64,000 nt of DNA from Isoperla grammatica (Eukaryota; Arthropoda; Insecta; Plecoptera; Perlodidae). Position numbers and translations under genes: made by a program. This document shows positions 55,609 to 64,000 of the stretch, piece by piece (position 1 is the stretch's first letter; each line of letters opens with the position of its first letter). The DNA lies in the NCBI GenBank assembly GCA_945910005.1, contig OX246737.1, positions 79,571,483-79,635,482 on the forward strand, given 5' to 3'. Under the pieces are notes generated by a model. The model was not told the DNA's origin and made no database searches. It saw only the letters and a list, made by a program, of their open reading frames with translations.

Positions 55609-57710
55609 GGCTATTTCTATTGCTACGGCTACCGCATTCCTGCTGGAACATTGTACTTTGACTTTAGAATAATGTTGATAATAAATAAATAAATGAGTAT
55701 GGATAATGTAATGCTGGCAGTCTCATTGTTGTCATTTTTATTGATCTTCTTCTTACTCGGACTATATTTTTGGTAAACACGGAGTGAATCTAAAAAACTT
55801 TTTTTCAACGAAATGTAACAAAAATCACTTTTATATGTTACCTGTTACTGTATCTTTCCAATTATGTAAGGCGCATGCTTCAAAAAGTACATATTTATGT
55901 TTTAAATCAATTTAATTCTGTTGAATTAGCTAGAGCCTATGCCTAGGCCAATGCACGCCATTCGCCATTGTTCAACACTAGGATGAAGAGAAATATCTCT
56001 GCAGCAAAATAAGTGCTTTGGTTCTTTGTTATCAGCAGATGCACCAACTTAAACATAAGTTACTGTGTAATAATCGCAGTATTTTCGATAATTTACCCCA
56101 TCTTCAAATTTGAAGAAGGGGTAATTTGAAGAAAGGGTTATTATTTTAAAATAAATTTATACCCAAAAAATAAATTACCCCTTCTTCAAGTTTGCGGGCG
56201 ATATTCGGTTTCATTTCCTACGTTGGCTACTGAATCAACGTAGAACAGGCTAACAGCTGACAAGGTCTACTAGATCGCTTGTAGCGCGCGCGAAGTAAGG
56301 TCATCTAACCTATTTCCATAATGTTAAAAATCCCATGTAATTCAAATGGGAGAATCATTCAGAAAAACAAATGAATTGATCTGTCAAAACAAATTATGGG
56401 CCAAGAAGACAAAATAACAATCGGTAATGAGATTTTGTCTTCACATTCTATATATATATATTTTTTAATACTTTACGCGTAAATTCACGTTATTGGTGAA
56501 GATTATTTAAATAATAATGCGATTTTTGTAGTTGGATCCAAAATGGCGATTTTGGATCACATTCAATGACCTTACTTTGCGCTTCGCAATTACTCCGCTA
56601 GGAGTAAATCCAGTAGACCTTGACAGCTGATTGTAGCATCCAGTAGGCTGTGTGCATGTTGCTAATGGTGAATGGCGTGCATAGGCATAGGCTCGAGCCA
56701 ATTCAACATAATTAAATTGATTTTAAACATCAATACGTACTATTTGAAGCATGCGCCTTACATAATTGGAAAGATACAGTAACAGGTAACATATAAAAGT
56801 GATTTTTGTTACATTTCGTTGAAAAAAAGTTTTTTAGATTCACTCCGTGAATACCATATTTTTCCCATAAGAATAATATACTAGCATACACTGTATGTCA
56901 ACTCTGGGGGGGTAGGGGGAGGGGGGGAAGTGTGTGTTTGTGGTTGGGGGTGGGGACCTCTTACTGTACGATTAAGGCTATTTCTATTGCTACCGCATTC
57001 CTGCTGGAACATTGTACTTTGACTTTGGAATAATGTTGATAATAAATAAATAAGTATGGATAATGTAATGCAGTCTCATTGTTGTAATTTTTATTTATCC
57101 TCTTCTTACTCTGACTATATTTTCCCCATTAGAATAATATACTAGCATACCCTGTATGTCAACTCTGGCGGAAGGGGGGGGGGGAGGAGTGTGTTTGTGT
57201 GTGTTTTATTATTGGGGGAGGGGGGGGGGGGACTTTCACCATGTTGCTTGGGTTCAAAACCTTCCGGTTTGTAAGGGTTGACTGCCACGAGACTCGGGTT
57301 CGATTCCCGCCACGAACGTGGTCTCGAATATTGCCCGCTATATAGACGTGTAGACCTTCTAAATCTTTTGACATACGGTAATAATAACATCTCAATACAA
57401 AGTATTTCCATCTCTCTCGCACTCGTAGGCTACCATTAGGCTCATCTCTCTCGCACTAATAGCCATGGACCGCTAATATCTCCACCTCTCTCGCACTCAC
57501 ACGCTCACGAGTGTCCCTCCTTGTTGGTCTCACTATCGTCGTATCAATATCGGCGGCAAACAGCCGACCGAAAGGGAGAATATTTCCATCTCTCTCGCAC
57601 TCGTAGGCTACCATTAGGCTCATCTCTCTCGCACTAATAGCCATGGACCGCTAATATCTCCACCTCTCTCGCACTCACACGCTCACGAGTGTCCCTCCTT
57701 GTTGGTCTCA
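55548..57710. repeat. Right terminal inverted repeat, enlarged
   Basis: Inverse of 49735-50697 interrupted by the element at 55772-56855. Its outer part carries a ~180-bp direct duplication (57419-57537 recurring at 57598-57713: cactcgtaggctaccattag, ggaccgctaatatctccacc). G-runs at 56907-56940, 57175-57185 and 57214-57231 mirror the C-runs of the left arm. Confidence 0.85.
55772..56855. mobile_element. 1.08-kb near-palindromic TIR element, 8-bp TSD ATATTTTT
   Basis: Exact duplications ATATTTTT at 55764-55771 and 56856-56863. Comparison with the uninterrupted left arm (about 50483) confirms the empty site. The inverted arms begin GGTAAACACGGAGTGAATC / gattcactccgtgaatacc and continue for several hundred bases (gcgcatgcttcaaa, gcacgccattc, aaggtctact). 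No ORF of note. Confidence 0.9.
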
Positions 57711-57732
57711 CTATAGCCGTATCGGGAACATA

Positions 57733-58632
57733 TCTAGTGAGCGAAATTTTAAGTTAGCGAATGTTCTACTGCGCGAATGTTCTTGTGCACGAAAACTCTA
57801 GTGCGCGAACGATCCAGGCCACGAATATTCTATTGAGCGAAAACTCTAGTCCGCGAATGGTCTAGTGAGCGAATGCTCTGCTGCGCGAAATCTCTACTGA
57901 GCGACTAATTAAGTGCGCGAATGTTCTAGTGCGCGAATGTTTCAGTGCGCGAAAACCCTAGTGCGCGAATTATTCAGGCCGCGAATATTCTTCTGAGCGA
58001 AAATTCTAGTCCGCGAATGGTCTAGTGAGCGAATGCTCTACTGCGCAAAAACGCTACTGAGCGAATAGTTAAGCACGCGAATGCTCTACTGCGCGAATAG
58101 TCTAGTAAGTGAATGGCCGACTGCGCGAATGCTCTAGTCCACGAATTCAATAGTGCGCGAAAATTCTAGTCCGCTAATGGTCTAGTGAGCGAATGCTCTT
58201 CTGCGCGAAAACTCTCCTGAGCGAATAGTTAAGCACGCGAATGCTCTACTGCGCGAATAGTCTAGTAAGCGAATGGTCTAGTGCGCGAATGCTCTAGTCC
58301 ACGAATTCTCTAGTGCGCGAAAACTCTAGTCCGCTAATGGTCTAGAGAGCGAATGCTCTACTGCGCGAAAACTCTACTGAGCGAATAGTTAAGCGCGTGA
58401 ACCCTCTACTGCGCGTATAATCTACTGAGCGAATGCTCTAGTGAGCGAATGATGTAGTGCGCGAAACCCCTCTTGCTTGAAAACTCTGGTCCGCGAAGGG
58501 TCTAGTACGCGGATGATCTACTGAGCGAAAACTCCACCGAGCTAATAGTTAAGTGAGCGAGTGGTCTACTGAGCGAATAGTCTAGAGAGCTAATGTTCTA
58601 GTGAGCGAATGATCTAGTGAGCGAAAAGTCTA
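57733..58632. repeat. 16-bp satellite in 160-bp higher-order units
   Basis: About 56 monomers of consensus TCTAGTGCGCGAATGC. Specific variants recur every ten monomers: TCTAGTCCGC(G/T)AATGG is at 57845, 58005, 58165 and 58325, and its relative TCTGGTCCGCGAAGGG at 58485, each exactly 160 bp apart. The phase stays in register across the whole block. GCGCGAA resembles the E2F half-site. No coding potential. Confidence 0.95.
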
Positions 58633-58988
58633 TACCGGTTTTTTCACCGCGTTCCAAAAACATCGAGTGATGTTCCCAGCTCCAATGTTCCTTGGCGACA
58701 CGGGAACCCCGTGTAGATAGGCAACCCTTGTGACGTTTGTGAATTGTTGTCTGCATCTCACCAGGGGTGTTATACAGAGGAATTCGGTTGTCTAAAGGGC
58801 GCGTGTGTGTCAGAATATATTGTTACTGCAACGAATGGCGCAGAAATCCACCTGCTGGTTGACAAAAGCTGGGTCAACCATTATTATCTCCCTCAAGAAA
58901 AATTACCACCAATACAATGAAAGTACTGTTTTATTACTTTTCACAAACTTATTTTGAGAGTAGCAAATCCTGTATCCAATTGTTACGC
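58633..58988. other. Spacer between the 16-bp satellite and the (CAA)n array
   Basis: Unique sequence with a short open stretch (58838-58990) and no recognisable domain. Confidence 0.4.
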
Positions 58989-59391
<403 letters not shown>

Positions 59392-59641
59392 TAAGAATAA
59401 GAATAATAACAATAAGAATAATTAATACTTCGTAAAGTTTACCGACAGATTACAAACTACATTGCGACCGTGCATTTATAACAGACCAAACCATATACAT
59501 CACAATATTCCAAGTATCATGATTATCGATACGAAGGAACAATTTTAATTAATGTTGGTGTCCCCCTCTGCCACAATCAGAGACAATATGGCAAGACCAA
59601 ATAAACAGGTATAGGCCTAAGGAGCTTTCTGTTGATATAAA

Positions 59642-59642
59642 A

Positions 59643-59729
<87 letters not shown>
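59642..59729. repeat. (ATT)n microsatellite
   Basis: About 29 perfect units. It could be the tail of an insertion on the plus strand, but no element body is recognised next to it. Confidence 0.97.
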
Positions 59730-59848
59730 TTATTGTTGCAATACATACAAACTCGGTCAAAACCGGCATAAACATGTTGTACGGACACAAATGTCAAGTA
59801 TTTCCATGTGTTTACCTTATTAAAATCTACTTAGAACTACTTAATATA

Positions 59849-59928
59849 TCTTCTTCTTCTTCTTCTTCTTCTTCTTCTTCTTCTTCTTCTTCTTCTTCTT
59901 CTTCTTCTTCTTCTTCTTCTTCTGCTTC
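59849..59928. repeat. (CTT)n microsatellite at the LINE 3' end
   Basis: About 25 units; on the minus strand (GAA)n follows the 3' UTR of the R4-like LINE and is probably its tail. Confidence 0.95.
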
Positions 59929-60113
59929 TCAAATGCCCACATTTGGCTATACTACTTAATATATCATTGTCCACATTATTTTTTCCAAACCGAACTGTGG
60001 ATGCTATGTACGGTCGTGGCCGATTTGTACTCATCCCAGCATTCGCTCTTTGTACGGTGGAAACCACGAAAACCACCATCGGGATGGAGAACTTCTTGAA
60101 GTCTTCATTCTTC
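59929..60113 (-). mobile_element. 3' UTR of the R4/Dong-like LINE
   Basis: Follows the stop of the LINE ORF. It includes, on the plus strand, catcccagcattcgct and ggaaaccacgaaaacc, shared in order with the SINE at 45.84-45.90 kb. It ends in the (GAA)n tail. Confidence 0.65.
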
Positions 60114-63100
60114 TTAGTTCAAAAATTTTCGCACTATCCTACACGTGTTCAAAATAATTGCTTTTTGCATCTCGATGTATATGTTCGGTTGGAGACCAAT
60201 TAGTTTAATACTGTCATGGAGTTTACGTGGAACAATGCCATTTGCTGATATAATTAACGGTATAACAGTTACATTATTCTGCTTCCACAACCTCTTTATT
60301 TCAATTGATAATTCCTTATATCTGTTTATCTTTTCCCGCCAAGTTGTCTCTACATTGTGGCATAAAGGGACGGCAACATCAATTAAAATCGTTTCTTGTT
60401 TCTTCTTGTCAATAAATATAATATCCGGTCTATTGTGATGTATGGTTTGGTCTGTAATAACTGCCCGGTCGTAATATAATTTGTAGTCTTTACTATCTAA
60501 TACCTTTTCAGGCTTGTATTTGTAATACGCAGTGGTTGTGTTTATAAGTTTATACTTCATGGCTAATTTTTGATGTACAATGTTTGCAACTTGGTTATGC
60601 CTATGAAGATAATCTGTTTGACAAAGCATTTTGCACCCAGATACGATATGTTCAATTGTTTCGCCGTTCAAATTACATTTTCTACATTTATCTTCCACTG
60701 TGACGTCTTTCAGTATGTATTTTTTGTAATTGTTAGTCTTGATTACTTTATCTTGAATAGCGATCATAAATCCCTCTGTTTCGCTGAAAATGTCCCCGGA
60801 CGTTAACCATTTGTTCGATGCTACCCTATCGACGCTATCCTTAAGAAGTTCTTTATAATGTCTGCTATGTAACGTCTTTTCTGATATTCTGATCTCTTTT
60901 GCTGTGTCAGAATTTAGTTTTTGAAGCAAGTTTAAATTTCCGTCATTTAAATTGAGGGGAGAAAGCGACTTGTCTGCCGATACTATAGCTCTATGAAGTT
61001 GTGAATGTGGACATTTTGTATAAAAGTACTTTCTCAGAATTTCAATTTGTTTATAATATAAATTGTTTAAATCAATCAAGCCTCTTCCCCCTTTTTCTCT
61101 AGGTAGAGTCACTCGTTCTATTGCTGACTTAGGGTGATGACTTCTGTATTTGGTGAATGTTGTGCGGGTGAGAATTTCTAGGGCATGAAGTTCTGTCTGT
61201 GTCCAGTTAATAATTCCAAATGAATATGTTAGTACCGGTATAGCATAAGTGTTAATTGCTTTGATCTTGTTTTTACCATTCAATTGTGTTTTTAAAATGG
61301 ATCCTATTCGTTTCTTGTATGCAGAAATTAGTTTACTTTTCATCAGTTTATGATCAATTCGTTTAGCCTGCGCAAATCCTAGATATTTGTATACGTCTTC
61401 TTCGTCCATTACTCCAATCCGGTTGTCTTCGTCAATTTCAAACTCTTCTAATTTCGTAATCTTTCCTTTGATGACATGAAGTGACTTACATTTATCAATT
61501 CCAAAATCCATACATATATCTCTACTGAATTCTAACGTTGAGTTAAGAAGATTCGTCATGTGTGTCGCATTTAAAGCATATAGCTTGAGATCGTCCATGT
61601 AGAATAGATGTGAAAGTGTGTGGCAAACCGTATTACCGTCCTTTATCTTGAAACCATGTGTAGATTTGTTTAGTATATGAGATAATGGATTTAATGAAAG
61701 ACAAAACCATAACGCACTAAACGAGTCACCTTGAAAAATACCTCGTCGGATGTTAACTGGGTCAGTACATATCTGCTCTTTGCCTACGTTTAACTTTAAT
61801 GTTGTTTTCCAACTCGTCATCGCTGTCCGCAAAAAGTTTACTATCAATGGGTTTACTTTATAAATTTCCAGTATCTGTATTAGCCACGAATGTGGTGACG
61901 AATCATACGCTTTCTTGTAATCAATATAGCTAACGTGAATGTTTCTCTTCTTGTTGAAAGCTTGGTTCATTACAACAGAATCGATAATTAATTGTTCCTT
62001 ACACCCTTGCGACAATTTACGACATCCCTTTTGTTCTTCAGCTAATATATTGTGTTCTTCGCAGTGACTATATATTTTATTTGTTATGCACGATGTCAAG
62101 ATTTTGTAAATAGTAGGTAAGCATGTAATTGGTCTATATTTACTTGGATTTTTGGTGTCATTATCTTTTGGTTTAAGAAATGTTATTCCTTCAGTAAAGA
62201 AATCTGGTAAATCCTTGTCTCCTAATATAAATTCATTAAGACATTTAGCAATCTGGGTGTGCATGTTTGAAAACTTCTTGTACCAAAAATTTTGAATGTT
62301 ATCGTTACCGGGTGCTTTCCAATTATGAGTATTTCGTATCGTTGATTTTATATCATTTACACTGATGCCATCAAATGTCATTTCTTCGATATCACTCATT
62401 GCCTCGATTTCATCTTGAATCCATGTTGCATTGTGATTGTGCATTAATGGGTTACTCCATATCCCACCCCAAAACTGCTCAATCTCTGTCTTCGATGGTA
62501 TACCATTGCCTACTATTTCTTCTTTATTGTTAATTTGCTGATAGAATTCTTTTTCTTTTTCTTTAAACATTTCGTTTTGTTCCTTTCTATCACTACACTC
62601 TTTATATCTTCGTAGTCTTTTGGCTAATGCACTTACTTTTTGCTTTAGAGTATCCAAATATTCGTTTGTAGCCTCGTTCGGTGTTTCATGTATAGTATGG
62701 ATTTTAAACCTTTCAAATATGTGTTGGCAATAGTGTAATATCTTTTTAGATCTATTACCCATCCTGAATTGTTCTAATCTCCCAATATCTCTCCTTAACT
62801 CGTTGATGCGTTTGACTAATCTTCGTTCCCATTTTGGAGTCTTATTTGTTTTTATGTTCTGAGAATGTACCAACTTCATTTTTAATCCTAATTGTCTGAC
62901 CACTGCTACGGCTCCACAATATATTGCTGCATGCACTTCCTCAAACGACAATTCTTTCTTCGCGTAATCTAACAATATATGTGCGTTCATTACGTGCATT
63001 ACTATGTCCATTTGCTTAGACTGTTTAGGTTTAGGAATTCTAGGTCTCTTGTTCGGTTCTATATGTGCAAATTCTGACAAAGCATTTTCAAAAGCTAAAT

Positions 63101-63623
63101 GTAATATGTTCTTTAACTCGTCTATTTCTTGTGTGTTTCCTCTTGTATTCTCTTCTTGTTCAATGTTATTAATAGGTGGATGTTGGTGATGTACCTCTTG
63201 TGTGTTCTGGCCTTCTGGTAGATCTACTTGTTCGATTAATTCTTGTCGTAGATGGTCACCGTTTCTTGATGCTTCCATGATGTGCTCCTCGTTCGCCAAA
63301 TCCTCTTCATTTTCTTGATCTATTTGTAGTTCTTCCTCTACTTCATGTCTTATTACGTTCAATAGATTAAATGGTAGCATACCATTACTTACAATTATTC
63401 TCCTTTGGTCTGCTACTCTTTGTTCGGTTACATCTACTAATGGGTATTCACGTGTAAACGCTCGGTGCAGTTCTTGTCGATATCCAACTAATCTAGTTTC
63501 TAATAACGTAATTCTATAGTAGTTGCGCATCACACAAATGTTCATATTATCTGTCCATTTGATACGCTGCCTCACTCTTCCAGATTTGGTGGTCTGTTGC
63601 GATAATACATCAGAAGCATCCAT
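60114..63623 (-). CDS. Intact R4/Dong-clade LINE ORF (RT plus restriction-like endonuclease)
   Basis: One uninterrupted frame of 1169 codons from ATG 63623. An N-terminal block (RIKWTDNMNICVMRNYYRIT) and an acidic linker precede the reverse transcriptase. Polymerase motifs: A near residue 567 (YIDYKKAYDSSPHSWL), B near 629 (RGIFQGDSFSALWF) and C near 676 (FYMDDLKLYA, catalytic DD). GGRGL follows in the thumb. The C-terminus has a C-x2-C-x7-H-x4-C knuckle at about 978-995, then RPDIIFID near 1066 with ILIDVAVP about 16 residues on: the PD...D signature of the restriction-like endonuclease. This order and the KKAYDS/FYMDD wording match the R4/Dong group, which makes target-primed reverse-transcribed insertions, often site-specific. 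No stop or frameshift was found, so the copy is young and might be active. The true 5' end is not determined. Confidence 0.93.
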   Translation of the reverse strand: MDASDVLSQQTTKSGRVRQRIKWTDNMNICVMRNYYRITLLETRLVGYRQELHRAFTREYPLVDVTEQRVADQRRIIVSNGMLPFNLLNVIRHEVEEELQIDQENEEDLANEEHIMEASRNGDHLRQELIEQVDLPEGQNTQEVHHQHPPINNIEQEENTRGNTQEIDELKNILHLAFENALSEFAHIEPNKRPRIPKPKQSKQMDIVMHVMNAHILLDYAKKELSFEEVHAAIYCGAVAVVRQLGLKMKLVHSQNIKTNKTPKWERRLVKRINELRRDIGRLEQFRMGNRSKKILHYCQHIFERFKIHTIHETPNEATNEYLDTLKQKVSALAKRLRRYKECSDRKEQNEMFKEKEKEFYQQINNKEEIVGNGIPSKTEIEQFWGGIWSNPLMHNHNATWIQDEIEAMSDIEEMTFDGISVNDIKSTIRNTHNWKAPGNDNIQNFWYKKFSNMHTQIAKCLNEFILGDKDLPDFFTEGITFLKPKDNDTKNPSKYRPITCLPTIYKILTSCITNKIYSHCEEHNILAEEQKGCRKLSQGCKEQLIIDSVVMNQAFNKKRNIHVSYIDYKKAYDSSPHSWLIQILEIYKVNPLIVNFLRTAMTSWKTTLKLNVGKEQICTDPVNIRRGIFQGDSFSALWFCLSLNPLSHILNKSTHGFKIKDGNTVCHTLSHLFYMDDLKLYALNATHMTNLLNSTLEFSRDICMDFGIDKCKSLHVIKGKITKLEEFEIDEDNRIGVMDEEDVYKYLGFAQAKRIDHKLMKSKLISAYKKRIGSILKTQLNGKNKIKAINTYAIPVLTYSFGIINWTQTELHALEILTRTTFTKYRSHHPKSAIERVTLPREKGGRGLIDLNNLYYKQIEILRKYFYTKCPHSQLHRAIVSADKSLSPLNLNDGNLNLLQKLNSDTAKEIRISEKTLHSRHYKELLKDSVDRVASNKWLTSGDIFSETEGFMIAIQDKVIKTNNYKKYILKDVTVEDKCRKCNLNGETIEHIVSGCKMLCQTDYLHRHNQVANIVHQKLAMKYKLINTTTAYYKYKPEKVLDSKDYKLYYDRAVITDQTIHHNRPDIIFIDKKKQETILIDVAVPLCHNVETTWREKINRYKELSIEIKRLWKQNNVTVIPLIISANGIVPRKLHDSIKLIGLQPNIYIEMQKAIILNTCRIVRKFLN

Positions 63624-64000
63624 AATCTGTTTGTTTATTTACTAAATGTCAAAGTTCATTGTCCTGTCAAACTAAGTTCTTTGTCACAGAAAGTTAATAT
63701 TGTTTTTCAAAGAAATCAAAGCACTTAATGTCACACTTTTCTTTACACTCGCAACTTGGCCGTGCCCCGTCAATAAATAACACACGCAATTACAAGGCGC
63801 TGAGTTGGAGTTGAATGACAGTTTCAAATTTCACAGATTTTGAAGACGAAATCTTCTAAATTCTGGAAACAAATTAAAAGTGCTTACATACAACCGTAAA
63901 ACATATATCTAGTTACAATATTATCGAATCAAATTATAAGTACAAGACCTTGACGTGTCCAGATCTAGCTTCAATCTGTCAAAATCAACACTAAATTCAA
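63624..64000. other. 5' flank of the LINE ORF
   Basis: Possibly LINE 5' UTR on the minus strand; no motif marks the element's start and no other gene is visible. Confidence 0.4.

Larger units (their letters stand above)
49735..57710. mobile_element. Polinton/adintovirus-like element relic, ~8 kb, long TIRs
   Basis: Long inverted repeats bound the region: left arm about 49735-50697, right arm about 55548-57710 (enlarged by a nested element and a local duplication). Between them are fragments of a protein-primed-type family B DNA polymerase gene, and two small intact ORFs (54383, 55312). Arms of about 1 kb plus such a polymerase are the layout of Polinton/Maverick and related adintovirus elements. 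The element is too small to be complete. Integrase, capsid and packaging ATPase genes are not seen. It has been invaded by a LINE (50855-51755), a MITE (51898-52108) and a TIR element (55772-56855). Confidence 0.65.

Overview
ORGANISM. This is animal nuclear DNA. Coding sequence is split into short exons with GT/AG junctions, and most of the window is transposon relics, satellites and microsatellites. The palindrome TAGGCCTA and its extensions recur throughout (about 4.8-5.2, 25.1-25.4 and 42.2-42.4 kb). That habit, together with R4-clade, CR1-like, hAT-like, Harbinger-like, mariner and Polinton-like elements, suggests a marine invertebrate, possibly a deuterostome such as an echinoderm. The species cannot be fixed from the sequence. 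Nothing bacterial is present.

HOST GENES. The clearest gene is an SLC22-family (organic cation/anion) transporter on the minus strand. Three exons can be read: A at 40075-40232, B at 3813-3981 and C at 324-561. They join in perfect phase (A ends phase 1, B starts with two bases, B ends phase 2, C starts with one base). They give an uninterrupted run from the GRK loop before TM3 through the ESPRWL motif. The A-B intron is about 36 kb. The B-C intron is about 3.3 kb and holds two minisatellites, each made from the exon edge next to it. Inside the large intron, on the plus strand, are exons of an unrecognised gene (4815-4843, 4997-5105, 8581-8741; possibly 12799-13357 and 13472-13543). An isolated first-exon-like ORF lies at 47372-47599.

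LAYOUT. 0-4 kb: SLC22 exons C and B with exon-derived repeats. 4-14 kb: plus-strand exons, a CAGTGGCG element (5267-6207) and a layered inverted-repeat island with a dead mariner (8198-12543). 14-21 kb: TIR elements, including a 3.4-kb element with an 8-bp TSD. 21.4-24.5 kb: 32 copies of a 97-bp repeat. 24.7-29.2 kb: Harbinger-like element, hAT element, CR1-like reverse transcriptase. 33.0-33.45 kb: 112-bp satellite. 34.0-40.05 kb: 6-kb foldback structure ending 22 bp from SLC22 exon A. 43.5-48.8 kb: LINE end, tRNA-derived SINE, second copy of the 14.9-kb TIR element, (TATAATA)n. 49.7-57.7 kb: Polinton/adintovirus-like relic with long inverted repeats, broken type-B polymerase pieces and two intact small ORFs. 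57.7-58.6 kb: 16-bp satellite arranged in 160-bp higher-order units. 59-60 kb: trinucleotide arrays. 60.1-63.6 kb: intact 1169-codon R4/Dong-like LINE ORF.

HOW IT FITS TOGETHER. The SLC22 gene is the functional backbone. Everything else is nested in or beside its introns, and the A-B intron alone has taken in more than a dozen elements. The points most worth a second look are the splice-site-bearing minisatellites flanking the SLC22 B-C intron, the Polinton-like relic with a repeated upstream module before each small ORF, and the 16-bp/160-bp higher-order satellite beside it.
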